This document shows positions 9,087-18,222 of a stretch of DNA of 64,000 nucleotides, piece after piece. The translations under genes and the position numbers were made by a program. Origin of the DNA: Spirosoma sordidisoli (lineage in GTDB: Bacteria > Bacteroidota > Bacteroidia > Cytophagales > Spirosomataceae); NCBI RefSeq assembly GCF_004138325.1, contig NZ_SBLB01000001.1, forward strand, positions 62,001 through 126,000, read 5' to 3'. A model generated the notes under the pieces. It searched no databases and was not told where the DNA came from. It worked only from the letters and a program-made list of their open reading frames with translations. The number at the start of each line of letters is the position of its first letter. The first letter of the stretch is position 1.

Positions 9087-10238
9087 ATGCGAATTCTGAA
9101 CATTTGTGCCTACTCCTGGGAAACAGGAGGCCCCCCCAAAATCATCTTCGACCATACTCAGGTTGTACTGCGTCAGGGTCACCAGGTCGATATTCTGAGT
9201 CCCATCTCGCCCGGCGAACGTCCTTACCCGGTACCTGAGGGCGCGCGGTTAATTCTTTGCAAACGAACACCTGGTATCAGCCGATTTTTCAGGGAGTTTT
9301 CGGGCGAACTGTACCGCTTTTTACAGAAGCACGTCCGCGACTATGATGTCATTCACTGCCATGGACTATGGCACTTTGGTACGCTGGCGCCGTTTATGCT
9401 CGACCGGCAGGTAGCCAAGGTTATCACCATTCATGGCGTACTTGACCGCTGGACCTACGCTCAGAATAACTGGAAAAAGCGCATCATGGATACGCTGGCG
9501 CAGAAAGCGTATCTGCGTCGGGCCGATCTGGTGCACATCAACAATACCGACGAGCGCGAAGACGTGCTGCGGTATCTGGGTTACCAGCATCCCAACGTGG
9601 TCATCATTCCGAACGGGGTCAAGATGAGTGATTTTGTCAGCTTACCCGCCAAAGGTACTTTCCGAACCAAATTCGGTTTGCCACTCGACCAGAAAGTAGT
9701 TTTGTTCCTGAGCCGACTGAACAAGAAAAAAGGACTCGATCTGCTCCTGCCCGCCTTTCGGGATTACGTACGCCAGCATCCGGGCACCGTGCTGGCCCTG
9801 GCTGGTTCTGACGACGGGTACGAGGCCGAAACCCGGCAGTTTATCGAGCAGAACAACCTGGGTGATTCGATTCGGATGGTTGGTATGCTGACGGGCGACG
9901 ACAAAAAAGCGGCACTGGCCGACGCTGATCTGTTCACGCTGCCCTCCTACTCCGAAGGCTTTTCCATGGCCGTGCTCGAAGCCATGGCTGCTGGCACTCC
10001 GGCGCTGGTATCTGATCGGGTTGGGTTCGGAGAGGCCATTCGTGAACACGAGGCCGCCGGCCTGGTCGACTTAACGCCTGAAGGTGTACGGGCGGGACTG
10101 GAACGCATGCTGGGCAACGATGCCCTGCGGGAGCGGGTCCGGCAGAACGCCACGAACCTGCTCCGGACCCAGTACGATATTGAGATCGTAGCGAAACGAC
10201 TTCTTGACGAATACAGTCGGGTGGCCCGTAAAAAATAA
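9087..10238 (+). CDS. Glycosyltransferase family 4
   Basis: 383 residues. MRILNICAYSWETGGPPKII gives the N-terminal nucleotide-fold strand with the glycine loop. VVLFLSRLNKKKGLDLLLPA opens the donor-binding lobe, and E-G-F-S-M-A-V-L-E is the E-x7-E motif. The Wca/RfaB-like organisation suggests a late-acting hexosyltransferase, but the sugar cannot be told. It is the last plus-strand gene before the convergent deacetylase, and a hairpin directly after its stop probably ends transcription. Confidence 0.86.
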   Translation: MRILNICAYSWETGGPPKIIFDHTQVVLRQGHQVDILSPISPGERPYPVPEGARLILCKRTPGISRFFREFSGELYRFLQKHVRDYDVIHCHGLWHFGTLAPFMLDRQVAKVITIHGVLDRWTYAQNNWKKRIMDTLAQKAYLRRADLVHINNTDEREDVLRYLGYQHPNVVIIPNGVKMSDFVSLPAKGTFRTKFGLPLDQKVVLFLSRLNKKKGLDLLLPAFRDYVRQHPGTVLALAGSDDGYEAETRQFIEQNNLGDSIRMVGMLTGDDKKAALADADLFTLPSYSEGFSMAVLEAMAAGTPALVSDRVGFGEAIREHEAAGLVDLTPEGVRAGLERMLGNDALRERVRQNATNLLRTQYDIEIVAKRLLDEYSRVARKK

Positions 10239-10239
10239 A

Positions 10240-10262
10240 CCGCCGGGACTAAATCCCGGCGG
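10240..10262. terminator. Bidirectional hairpin terminator
   Basis: Nine-base perfect stem (CCGCCGGGA at 10240-10248 and TCCCGGCGG at 10254-10262) with loop CTAAA, lying between the stops of two convergent genes. The A-rich stretch before it serves as a T-tract for the minus strand; on the plus strand the tract is weak. Confidence 0.6.
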
Positions 10263-10265
10263 AGT

Positions 10266-11114
10266 CTATACATCCCGCCTGATCACCTTCGACCAGTCGA
10301 CCTGCCGTTCGGCTTCGGCCAGGTCGATAAACGGAAAATCGTTCAGCAGCTTGTGTAGCTTGGGCCAGCAGTGTTTAAGACCGTAATAGGATTTGAACTG
10401 GCGTACCCGGCTCAGGCCCGGAATCATCGGCTGCCCGGCGTCGAAGTCGCGGGGGTGAAAATAGGTCATCACGTAGTCTGACCGGCGCATCAGGCCCCGA
10501 ATGGCGGTATAGGGTAATAACCGAAAATAGCCCCCACCCGAGAAGATCAGATCCTGCCCCAGCACGGCGGCTGTGTTGATCGGGAACTCCTTCAGCAGTG
10601 TTCCGCCAACGTTCAGGTAGCCCGGCTCGAACATGCCCAGCGACGCATCGCCCCCGTGAGCCCGGCGGGCCGAAAACACCGAGCAGTCGATTTCGATTCC
10701 CTGCTCAATCAGAATCGGGAATACCCACCGGTTATACTCTTTGATAGAAAAACCCGGCGCCCGGTACGACCGCACTTTCTTGCCGGTCAGGTCCTGCAGG
10801 TGTTTGATTGACCGCTCCAGATCGGCCTGAAAATCGGCAGGGGTCTGCTCATAGGCCAGCTGGTGCGCGTACGAGTGGGTTGCGACTTCGTATCCGGCCG
10901 CATCGATCCTACGAATCACATCGGGGTGCTTATCGGCGACCCAGCCCAGACAGAAAAATGTGGCCCGGCTTTTCGTTTCATCCAGCAGCTGGAAGATCCG
11001 ATCCATGTTCTCATAGATTCGGGTTTCATAGCGGCCCCATTCGGCTTCGGTCCGCGTCGACGCATTGTCCAGAATGTGAAACCACTCTTCAATATCAAAT
11101 GTCAGAATATTCAT
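10266..11114 (-). CDS. Polysaccharide deacetylase (NodB domain plus DUF3473-like tail)
   Basis: 282 residues. The NodB-homology core is clear: LTFDIEEWF (metal-binding acidic pair), SRATFFCLGWVADKHP, EVATHSYAHQL (the H-S/T-x-x-H metal site) and SYRAPGFSI. The C-terminal part, with FSGGGYFRLLPY and MTYFHPRDFD, matches the DUF3473-type extension of the exosortase-linked (XrtA/PEP-CTERM) polysaccharide deacetylases. Such enzymes remove N-acetyl groups from glycan and change its charge. No signal peptide is visible, so it would act in the cytoplasm on the lipid-linked glycan. Convergent with the GT4 gene at 9087. Confidence 0.85.
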   Translation of the reverse strand: MNILTFDIEEWFHILDNASTRTEAEWGRYETRIYENMDRIFQLLDETKSRATFFCLGWVADKHPDVIRRIDAAGYEVATHSYAHQLAYEQTPADFQADLERSIKHLQDLTGKKVRSYRAPGFSIKEYNRWVFPILIEQGIEIDCSVFSARRAHGGDASLGMFEPGYLNVGGTLLKEFPINTAAVLGQDLIFSGGGYFRLLPYTAIRGLMRRSDYVMTYFHPRDFDAGQPMIPGLSRVRQFKSYYGLKHCWPKLHKLLNDFPFIDLAEAERQVDWSKVIRRDV

Positions 11115-11190
11115 AACTAAGGATGAAGGGAAAGATGGGTAAAGAAACAGGACTCAGACAAGTGTCCAGCCTCTTGGGCCTTCCTCCTTT

Positions 11191-11955
11191 TCAGTAAAAC
11201 CGTTTGCCGGCTTTTAAAAACTCGTTGACGTCGTTGCGGGTGGGAAACGAAAAATAGGTCATCTGCGACGCATCGTTCTCGATGAGCTGGTAGTTACCGC
11301 TATGAATTTTATCGATCGATTCCAGAATAGCGTCCATGCCCATTTTCTTCGTGACATCGATCAGTTCAGCCTGGCTCCGGTTACTGATCTCCAGTTTGTT
11401 CTGTACCAGAATTGGCCCGCTGTCGATGCCTTCATCGACAAAAAACACCGATACCCCGGTATGGGTCTCGCCATTTTTCAACACCCAGAACGACGGCATC
11501 AGTCCCCGGTACTTCGGGAGCAGCGCCGTGTGCAGATTGATACAACCGTGGGTAGCCACGTCGAGTAGCTTCTGTTTGAAAATCTGGTTACCGGCAATAG
11601 AGACCAGGAGGTCAGGTTTATAGGCCCGCAGCTTCTGCAGATTTTCCTCTTTATTGATATTCCCCTCTATATGGACCAGGGGAATATTACGGTCAGACAG
11701 CACTTTACGAACGTTATTACGGCTATCGAGTTTCGAGGTTACGAACTTGAAGCCATACCGAATGAAGAAGGGTAAGCCGAAAATATCGTACGTCTTCTTC
11801 ATTTTATCTTTAAAGCTCTCACGCTTGCCAAAGGGCGATACGTCAAACACCACCGTTGCTACAACTTCGGCATAAGGTGGCAATTTTTTCAGCAGGTAGT
11901 CAATGTTGCGGGCAAGGTAGAACGGATCGTCCTGCGTGAGAATAACTAGGCGCAT
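11191..11955 (-). CDS. Formyltransferase-like enzyme (sugar N-formyltransferase candidate)
   Basis: 254 residues from ATG 11955; a GTG at 11970 could add five. The formyltransferase core is visible: INLHTALLPKYRG with the catalytic Asn140 and His142, and GIDSGPIL with Asp178, the N-H-D triad shared with methionyl-tRNA and UDP/dTDP-sugar formyltransferases. The whole protein is shorter than Fmt and lacks its tRNA-binding C-terminal barrel. In a glycan locus it most likely formylates an amino-sugar using 10-formyl-tetrahydrofolate; that is inference. It has its own promoter. Confidence 0.72.
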   Translation of the reverse strand: MRLVILTQDDPFYLARNIDYLLKKLPPYAEVVATVVFDVSPFGKRESFKDKMKKTYDIFGLPFFIRYGFKFVTSKLDSRNNVRKVLSDRNIPLVHIEGNINKEENLQKLRAYKPDLLVSIAGNQIFKQKLLDVATHGCINLHTALLPKYRGLMPSFWVLKNGETHTGVSVFFVDEGIDSGPILVQNKLEISNRSQAELIDVTKKMGMDAILESIDKIHSGNYQLIENDASQMTYFSFPTRNDVNEFLKAGKRFY

Positions 11956-11983
11956 AGATAAGTGAATCACAATGATGACAGCG

Positions 11984-12012
11984 CAAAACTACGGAATCCC
12001 GCGCAAAGCCAA
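11984..12012 (-). promoter_or_regulatory. Promoter of the formyltransferase gene
   Basis: On the minus strand: TTG (complement of 12010-12012), 18 bases, TAGTTTTG (complement of 11984-11991), an exact TAnnTTTG box. It ends 28 bases before the ATG at 11955. Confidence 0.6.
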
Positions 12013-12023
12013 CGCGGATTCGC

Positions 12024-14012
12024 TTACCGTACAATCAGCTTCCGCTGTACAGTATGCCCCTGAGTAGTCCCCAGATCAGCAACATACAACCCGGTAGCCA
12101 GTCCGTCGAGGGCTATCGAGACTGTTTTACGGGCGGGACCCGTCCAGCTTTTAACCAGCCGCCCCGTCAGGTCGCGCAGATCGATGCGGGTAAATTGTAC
12201 CTGATCGGATTCTATGTGCAGCTGTTGACCGGTAGCCAGCGGATTGGGATAGACCTGCACCAGCGGGGCCACAGGCTCGATACCCAGCACCAGGGGCCTT
12301 CCCATTACTACATTACTGTATTGAGACTCGGAGACCGCGCTGAACGCCCGCATCCGGTAGTAATAGATGCCGAACGGATCGGGCAGGTTTGTATCGGTAA
12401 ACGAAGCTTCACGCGCCGTCAGGCTGGCAATCTGCCGGAAGTTTACCGGCGTTCCATCGGCCCGCTCAATAATCTGTACCTGGGCCGTTGGCAGCGCGGG
12501 CCAGCTGAGCTGAATTTCCTTCTCAGAGATCGGTTTGGCGGCCAGCGTACTTACGGTTGGAATAGCATCTGCCACGGGAAACCCATCGAATGAAAACGCC
12601 CGGATGCCCCGCTTGTTCCGCAGGGTTGGCCCGTCATAGAAATCAGACGTTGGTGGGTCCGAGAACACCGATGGCAGATAGCGTAAAAACCGCGCCGTAG
12701 CAGGCCCTTTCAGCGCCAGCTTTACCCGATTCTGCTGGGCATTTCCGGCCACTATCCAACCCGGCTGCTCATCCAGGTAGAAATAATCTTTTTGGTATCT
12801 CTCTTTTATAATCTTTCCATTCGAAAAATCATAAGTAATCGAGTCTGCCTTCCAGACCATATCCATACCCGGATCAAATACCAGCGTTATCGAGTCCTTC
12901 CGAGCATTATAAAACGCCTGTTTGATATCTGGCGAGTTGATCTGCATCGTGTCTGTAGAGCCGTAAAAATCACGGGCAATTTGCCGGAATTGCTCAAAAG
13001 CCATCTGTTTGTGTCCGTCTACGCCATAGTGCGTACCATCATACGTTCTCGTTCCAACGGTGGCAATCGCCTCTACATTTTTGAACAAATATTTTGTACG
13101 CCGTTGAAAGTCACGTAAAGCCGCAGCTCCTGAACGCTGCGCAGACATTAATATGTTAATCTGGCTTATGTAGATGCGGGCATTACCGTAATCTTCACGA
13201 ATCTGATCATACAAGGTTGCAAATTTCTTGTCATAACCTGCAGGATCCGTTCCTGCCTCCGCTTCTCCCTGTTTCCAGATAAATCCTTTCACCTGCCGGG
13301 CCACGCCCGCCCATTGAGCCCGGCGGAGCAGTTTTCCGTAATAGAAATAGGGATTGGCAGGGTTAACCGGATCACGGGCTGCCAGTTCGGTAATGGGTTT
13401 CCCGCCCTCTGCGCCGTTAATGATCAGTGTCGGAATATTATAATTGGCCAGAATCAGTCGTTGCAACGTAATCCCAAACCCACCTACGCTATTATCTCCC
13501 TGGGTAAGCTGAAACCAATTTATATTCTGCACATCGTCTCCGGTGTAGGAGCAATTTCGCATGAATCGATCCTGGGGTTCAAACCCGTAGTCTCCTTCGT
13601 CAATACCTACCCGAGCCTGTGCGTTTGACTGGCCGTGAATTATAAACACATCACCGCAAACAAGCCGGCTTCGTGTAACAGATAATACTGTATCAGTATC
13701 CGTATATAAATACACTTCTATTCCGTATTCCGCCCGTTCGGCTTTGATTGTTGTACTAAAGCTGAATGGTCTGTCGGACTCGCCCACCAGGGTTTGGCTC
13801 AGTATATCGGTTACGACCCCTTCCCGCAGCACCTTTACCCCAATGCGTTTGAAGTCGCTCCAGGTAACAGTACCGCTTACTACGATTTTTGCCTGATTTT
13901 GAGCATCACGCGGATAGAGCTGTAGATTGCGGGGCAGTTCGGTATAATTTACCTGGCCCGAAACCGAAAAATAGTATAAAATCAATAAAAGGGTACAGTA
14001 AAGTCGCTTCAT
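12024..14012 (-). CDS. T9SS-exported sialate O-acetylesterase-like protein (SASA domain)
   Basis: 662 residues. A signal peptide (MKRLYCTLLLILYYFSVSGQ) is followed by a beta-rich region, then an SGNH-type SASA domain with HGQSNAQ (nucleophile Ser129), KQGEAEA and DGTHYGVDGH (catalytic Asp/His). A fibronectin-like module follows near 500-580 and a C-terminal type IX sorting domain with YPNPLATGQQLHIESD, DLTGRLVKSW and GLYVADLG. The protein should cross the outer membrane by T9SS and remove O-acetyl groups from sialic acid or other glycans at the cell surface. It lies in the minus-strand block beside the deacetylase, so it may edit the same polysaccharide. Confidence 0.85.
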   Translation of the reverse strand: MKRLYCTLLLILYYFSVSGQVNYTELPRNLQLYPRDAQNQAKIVVSGTVTWSDFKRIGVKVLREGVVTDILSQTLVGESDRPFSFSTTIKAERAEYGIEVYLYTDTDTVLSVTRSRLVCGDVFIIHGQSNAQARVGIDEGDYGFEPQDRFMRNCSYTGDDVQNINWFQLTQGDNSVGGFGITLQRLILANYNIPTLIINGAEGGKPITELAARDPVNPANPYFYYGKLLRRAQWAGVARQVKGFIWKQGEAEAGTDPAGYDKKFATLYDQIREDYGNARIYISQINILMSAQRSGAAALRDFQRRTKYLFKNVEAIATVGTRTYDGTHYGVDGHKQMAFEQFRQIARDFYGSTDTMQINSPDIKQAFYNARKDSITLVFDPGMDMVWKADSITYDFSNGKIIKERYQKDYFYLDEQPGWIVAGNAQQNRVKLALKGPATARFLRYLPSVFSDPPTSDFYDGPTLRNKRGIRAFSFDGFPVADAIPTVSTLAAKPISEKEIQLSWPALPTAQVQIIERADGTPVNFRQIASLTAREASFTDTNLPDPFGIYYYRMRAFSAVSESQYSNVVMGRPLVLGIEPVAPLVQVYPNPLATGQQLHIESDQVQFTRIDLRDLTGRLVKSWTGPARKTVSIALDGLATGLYVADLGTTQGHTVQRKLIVR

Positions 14013-14146
14013 CGGCTTTTTCCCGTCTAAAAAAAGTTATAATATTGCGTCGACAATCGGCGCGTGGATAGTGGTGTAAAAATAATACCGAAAAGGCATT
14101 ATTCGTATCGCAGACATGTTCTTTCGATTGATTTCGTATACAAGTT

Positions 14147-15088
14147 ATGACTGACGTTTCTGTCATCATTTTAACGTTCAACGAGGAGAAGCATCTCGCC
14201 CGGTGTTTACAAAGTCTGCAATCCTTTACAGACAAAATCTTTATCGTTGACTCGTTTTCAACCGATCGCACGGTAGAGATCGCTCAATCAATGGGCGCTG
14301 TGGTTGTTCAGAATGCCTGGGTCAATTATGCTACCCAGTTCAACTTCGGTATTGCCAACACGCCTTTCAAGACGGATTGGCTCATGCGGATGGATGCCGA
14401 TGAGTATGTACTGCCTGAATTATCCCATGAAATCACGCAGCGACTACCCACCCTGGCAGCTGATATATCGGGCATATATGTGAAACGTCGAGTTATGTTT
14501 TTTAATCGCTGGATGCGCCGTGGCGGGTATTATCCAATCTGGCTGCTACGGCTGTGGCGCCGTGGTCAGGGCCTTTGTGAAGAAATATGGATGGACGAGC
14601 ACATTAAGCTGGCGGACCAACAGGGTTCACCTGCACAAACTGCTCATTTTCAGCATGATCTGGTAGACCACAACCTGAACAACCTGACCTGGTGGACTCA
14701 GAAACACAATCAATACGCAATTCGGGAAGCTATTGATTTGCTGAATATAAAGTATAACTTCGAAGATGCCAAACGAGTAACACCGAAGTTATTCGGATCT
14801 CAGGAGCAGCGCACGCGATTCCTGAAATTACAATATGCTTCGCTGCCTTTATTTACCCGGCCCTTTTTGTACTTTTTGTACAGGTACATTATCAGGCTAG
14901 GCTTCCTGGATGGTCGCCCGGGCCTGATGTGGCATTTTCTACAAGGGCTTTGGTATCGGTTCCTGGTCGATGCCAAACTATATGAAGTTTATCATACAGT
15001 CGGTCACGATAAGCAGGCAATCATCGACTATTTCCAATCAGAGTATGGCAAGAACCTCAAACCCGGCCGCCCCCATCCCGTCGGCTAG
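14147..15088 (+). CDS. Glycosyltransferase family 2 (WaaE/KdtX-like)
   Basis: 313 residues. VSVIILTFNEEKHLARCLQS, IFIVDSFSTDRTVEIAQ and LMRMDADEYVLPEL are the GT2 nucleotide and metal sites of the LPS-core WaaE-like subgroup. An RWMRRGGYYPIWLLRLWRRG block and EIWMDEHI follow, typical for that subgroup. The C-terminus has amphipathic helices (LFTRPFLYFLYRYI). It heads a second plus-strand run divergent from the T9SS protein; the following gene starts inside its 3' end. Confidence 0.85.
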   Translation: MTDVSVIILTFNEEKHLARCLQSLQSFTDKIFIVDSFSTDRTVEIAQSMGAVVVQNAWVNYATQFNFGIANTPFKTDWLMRMDADEYVLPELSHEITQRLPTLAADISGIYVKRRVMFFNRWMRRGGYYPIWLLRLWRRGQGLCEEIWMDEHIKLADQQGSPAQTAHFQHDLVDHNLNNLTWWTQKHNQYAIREAIDLLNIKYNFEDAKRVTPKLFGSQEQRTRFLKLQYASLPLFTRPFLYFLYRYIIRLGFLDGRPGLMWHFLQGLWYRFLVDAKLYEVYHTVGHDKQAIIDYFQSEYGKNLKPGRPHPVG

Positions 15089-15668
15089 CGCAGCCTCTGC
15101 CGGCGAGGCATCTTCGGGTGCCAAGACCGATCTGGCCCGCTTTGACAACGACTGGTACAAGCCGGGTCCACGCTGGAAAATACTACTGTGGTTTCTGGCG
15201 AACTCAGTGTTTTTAAATAATTACCTACCCATACCCGTTGCGCTGAAAACCGCTATACTGAGGCTTTTCGGTGCTAAAATAGGCGTTGGTGTTGTCATTA
15301 AGCCGGCTGTCAATATCAAATACCCCTGGTTTCTGACAATCGGCAACCATGTATGGATCGGCGAGCAGGTATGGATCGATAATTTAAGTGAGGTTGTTAT
15401 AGGTAATCATGCCTGTCTGTCGCAGGGGGCTTTGCTGCTTACAGGCAATCACGACTACCGGCGGGTTACGTTCGATCTGACAACCCGTCCCATCACTCTT
15501 GACGAAGGGGTATGGATCGGTGCCAGAGCGGTGGTTTGTGCCGGGGTCCACTGTCAGTCGCATGCTGTGCTGTCGGTAGGGTCGGTAGCCACCCGCTCAC
15601 TCAGCGCCTATGGTATTTATCAGGGAAACCCGGCCGTTCTGGTCCGCCAACGAATTATTACTCCGTGA
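15045..15668 (+). CDS. WcaF-like colanic acid acetyltransferase (left-handed beta-helix)
   Basis: 207 residues from ATG 15045, overlapping the preceding gene by 44 bases. Starts further upstream would add residues with no family match. The first 35 residues are Ala/Ser-rich and unstructured. Then NDWYKPGPRWKILLWF, the hexapeptide-repeat region (IGVGVVIKPAVNI, IGNHVWIGEQVWI, VVIGNHACLSQGA), LTGNHDY with the catalytic His, and GVWIGARAVVCAGV follow. These are WcaF/LbH-family features: transfer of acetyl from acetyl-CoA to a sugar hydroxyl. Fits decoration of the exopolysaccharide. Confidence 0.85.
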   Translation: MARTSNPAAPIPSASAASAGEASSGAKTDLARFDNDWYKPGPRWKILLWFLANSVFLNNYLPIPVALKTAILRLFGAKIGVGVVIKPAVNIKYPWFLTIGNHVWIGEQVWIDNLSEVVIGNHACLSQGALLLTGNHDYRRVTFDLTTRPITLDEGVWIGARAVVCAGVHCQSHAVLSVGSVATRSLSAYGIYQGNPAVLVRQRIITP

Positions 15669-16444
15669 AAGTATCCATTATTACGGTTGTCTACAACGGC
15701 GCCGAACATATCCGGGATTGTATCGAGTCGATCCTGAACCAGACCTACGCTGACATCGAATACATCGTTGTCGACGGCCAGTCGACTGATGGTACCGTTG
15801 ATATTGTTAAGTCATACGGCACGAGAATTGCGCGATTTATTTCAGAGCCGGATAAAGGGCTTTACGATGCCATGAACAAAGGAATTGGCCTGGCTACCGG
15901 CGACGTAATCGGCTTACTCAACGCGGATGACTTTTATCGGCACGATCGTGTTATCGACCATGTTGTGGCCACGTTTCAGCGTAGCGGCAGCGATGCTGTT
16001 TACGGAGACATGTTGTATGTTGATCGCAACGATACCAATCGGCTCAGGCGCTACTGGCGGTCGGGCTGGTACAGTCCAAACGCTTTTTTATGGGGCTGGA
16101 TGCCGGGGCACTTGTCCTTTTTCGCCAAAAGGCAGCTCTATATACAGCATGGCCTGTTCCGGCTCGACCTGAAAAGTGCCGCTGACTACGAGCTGCTGCT
16201 GCGGTTCATTCATAAGAATAAAGCTAAACTGACCTATATGGATGAGGTAACCATTGTGATGCGGGACGGCGGAGTCAGCAACAAAAACGTTGGTAACCGA
16301 CTGCGCGCCAATCGGGAAGACCAGCTAGCCTGGAAACTAAACGGACTTACCCCTTATTTTTTCACCCTTTGGCTGAAACCTCTGCGCAAGATAAGTCAGT
16401 ACGTAACCCGACCCCCTCACCCGCCCGGTTCGCCTGTACACTAG
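15665..16444 (+). CDS. Glycosyltransferase family 2
   Basis: 259 residues with a GTG start at 15665, which overlaps the previous TGA (GTGA), so translation is coupled. VSIITVVYNGAEHIRDCIES, YIVVDGQSTDGTVDIV and ISEPDKGLYDAMNKGI form the GT2 core, with NADDFY as the metal-binding site. The combination is typical of WcaA/EpsH-like sugar transferases. The C-terminal tail is short and basic. It completes a three-gene set (GT2, acetyltransferase, GT2). Confidence 0.87.
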   Translation: MKVSIITVVYNGAEHIRDCIESILNQTYADIEYIVVDGQSTDGTVDIVKSYGTRIARFISEPDKGLYDAMNKGIGLATGDVIGLLNADDFYRHDRVIDHVVATFQRSGSDAVYGDMLYVDRNDTNRLRRYWRSGWYSPNAFLWGWMPGHLSFFAKRQLYIQHGLFRLDLKSAADYELLLRFIHKNKAKLTYMDEVTIVMRDGGVSNKNVGNRLRANREDQLAWKLNGLTPYFFTLWLKPLRKISQYVTRPPHPPGSPVH

Positions 16445-16615
16445 TGACATAAGCCGTTTGATCAAATTTTTCTTGTGGTCTTAAATTAACAATTGATTTT
16501 TACGCTCCCTGCTGGGCCTGGTAGATATACACTCCTCTAACCAAAGAAGCAAAAAGGGGCTAGACAAACGGAGATACCAAACTCTGAATCACGCCATCAC
16601 TAAACGACCAGCCTT

Positions 16616-17824
16616 ATGAACATTGATTTATTTATTGCATACTTACAGCATAAGTTTGGAGAGGATATTTTCACACTTGGCCTGTATCAGTGCATATTAT
16701 CCTTTTTAGTTGCCTGTTTCGTATCAGTCGTTTCCATCCCGGTAGTCATCAAGATTTCTGAGCTGAAGTCGCTGATGGAAAAACCGGGTGAACGTCGCTC
16801 TCACTCAACACCAACGCCCACCTTTGGCGGTATTGCTATCTACGCTGCCATCCTGATCGCCTATTTTCTCTGGCCCAGCATAGATCAGACCGATATATAT
16901 CGTACCAACCTGTCCGTTGCCGGTATGACCATCCTGTTTTTCATCGGCATTAAAGACGATCTGGTTGGTATAGACCCGACCAAGAAGATTCTCTTTCAGG
17001 TAGTTGCAGCCATGATTCTGATCTTCTTTGGTGACCTGCGGGTAGATTACCTATATGGCATCATGGGATTTCACCACATCGCAGAACTAGTTGGTATCCT
17101 GCTGACCTGCTTCATTTTCATCGCCCTGACAAACGCTATCAACCTGATTGATGGGATCGATGGCCTAGCCGGGGGAATTGCGACAATTGCCAGTGCTACA
17201 TTTGGCGGGTGGTTTCTGCTGACCAACCACTTTGCCATGGCCTGCATGGCCTTTACGCTATCGGGGGCGCTGATTGGCTTTCTGCGGTTCAACTTCTCGA
17301 AGACCAGCAAGATATTCATGGGTAACACCGGATCGCTGATCATAGGCTTCATGCTGGCTTTCTTCGCCGTTCGGTTTGTGAATCTAAACGCGTCGTTCCG
17401 CTACGAACCTACCGCTTTCTTCAACGCGCCAATCATTGCGATCGTCATTCTGATCGTTCCGATCTTCGATACGCTGCGGGTGTTTCTGGTACGTATTCTG
17501 GCCGGTCGTTCTCCGTTCTCGGCTGACCGGAACCACATGCACCATATCCTGCTTGACAATGGCCTTTCCCATGCCGGAGCAACCGCTGTGCTGTGTGGTA
17601 TATCGTTCCTGAACACGGTCCTGTTTTTCCTGCTCCACCGCAACATATCCAATACCATGTCATTGCTGATTCTGATTGCGCTCTTCGGTATATACATGGT
17701 GGTTAGCTTCACGCTTAAAATGCGAGTGAAGTACGTTTCGACCCATCCCCGGCGTCGTAAAGCGGTTCTCCGCCGTGAGCTGCAAAACGGAATTGTTGGC
17801 AAACGTATCGTCGATTATCTGTAA
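16616..17824 (+). CDS. wecA: Undecaprenyl-phosphate sugar-1-phosphate transferase (WecA/TagO/MraY family)
   Basis: 402 residues, polytopic with about ten or eleven membrane segments. Landmarks: LMEKPGERRSHSTPTPTFGG (the cytoplasmic loop 1 motif), GIKDDLVGIDP (DDD-like metal site), NAINLIDGIDGLAGG (core active site), MGNTGSLIIGF and DRNHMHHILLD (the HIHH-like motif that distinguishes WecA/TagO from MraY). It links a GlcNAc-type sugar-1-phosphate to undecaprenyl phosphate, the first step of the lipid-linked glycan. A 171-base untranslated stretch precedes it, and a very stable hairpin follows. The symbol is given by family only. Confidence 0.85.
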   Translation: MNIDLFIAYLQHKFGEDIFTLGLYQCILSFLVACFVSVVSIPVVIKISELKSLMEKPGERRSHSTPTPTFGGIAIYAAILIAYFLWPSIDQTDIYRTNLSVAGMTILFFIGIKDDLVGIDPTKKILFQVVAAMILIFFGDLRVDYLYGIMGFHHIAELVGILLTCFIFIALTNAINLIDGIDGLAGGIATIASATFGGWFLLTNHFAMACMAFTLSGALIGFLRFNFSKTSKIFMGNTGSLIIGFMLAFFAVRFVNLNASFRYEPTAFFNAPIIAIVILIVPIFDTLRVFLVRILAGRSPFSADRNHMHHILLDNGLSHAGATAVLCGISFLNTVLFFLLHRNISNTMSLLILIALFGIYMVVSFTLKMRVKYVSTHPRRRKAVLRRELQNGIVGKRIVDYL

Positions 17825-17850
17825 CAATATAATCTTCTTACAAGCATACC

Positions 17851-17904
17851 CTCCTCCAACATAAAACCCCTGGCCAGATGGCCAGGGGTTTTATGTTGGA
17901 GGAG
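17851..17904. terminator. Perfect 25-bp hairpin terminator
   Basis: Arms at 17851-17875 and 17880-17904 are perfect reverse complements around the loop AGAT. The inner part (ACCCCTGGCC / GGCCAGGGGTTTT) looks like an intrinsic terminator, with the T-run inside the stem; the outer 9 bp extend it. Lies 27 bases after the wecA-like stop. Confidence 0.75.
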
Positions 17905-18103
17905 ATCGTAACCGTAAACAGGTGGTATCGGCCGCTTGTGATAAGTATGCATGTCACCAATAGTGTGAAAACAGAGTTGGTAGCATGGCGATATGTAATT
18001 GACGCATCAAGTTTTGCGTCTACGAAACCGTGAGGCCTGATGTCTGAATTTACTAGTTTGCCCGATCAATGCCCAAAGCGTTTGATAGCTCAACTAATAA
18101 CTC

Positions 18104-18138
18104 ATAAAAAAAGCACTTGACCATACAGACAAGTGCTT
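18104..18138 (-). terminator. Terminator of tRNA-Arg
   Basis: Nine-base stem AAGCACTTG (18111-18119) and CAAGTGCTT (18130-18138); on the minus strand it is followed by a T-run (complement of the A-run at 18105-18112). It sits 10 bases past the tRNA 3' end. The rest of the 324-base stretch 17825-18148 shows no gene. Confidence 0.75.
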
Positions 18139-18148
18139 GATTTCAACG

Positions 18149-18222
18149 TGATCCCGTTTGGATTCGAACCAAAGACCGTCTGCTTAGAAGGCAGATGCTC
18201 TATCCAACTGAGCTACGGGACC
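18149..18222 (-). tRNA. tRNA-Arg (anticodon TCT)
   Basis: 74 bases on the minus strand. Acceptor stem GGTCCCG/CGGGATC (one G-T pair), D-arm GCTC-AGTTGGATA-GAGC, anticodon arm CTGCC-TTCTAAG-CAGAC with anticodon TCT, and T-arm TTTGG-TTCGAAT-CCAAA with discriminator A. CCA is not encoded. Confidence 0.95.

Noticed and set aside
15512..15664. N-terminal extension of the GT2 gene at 15665
   Set aside because: Would lie inside the acetyltransferase gene and adds residues foreign to GT2; the GTG at 15665 directly precedes the conserved strand.
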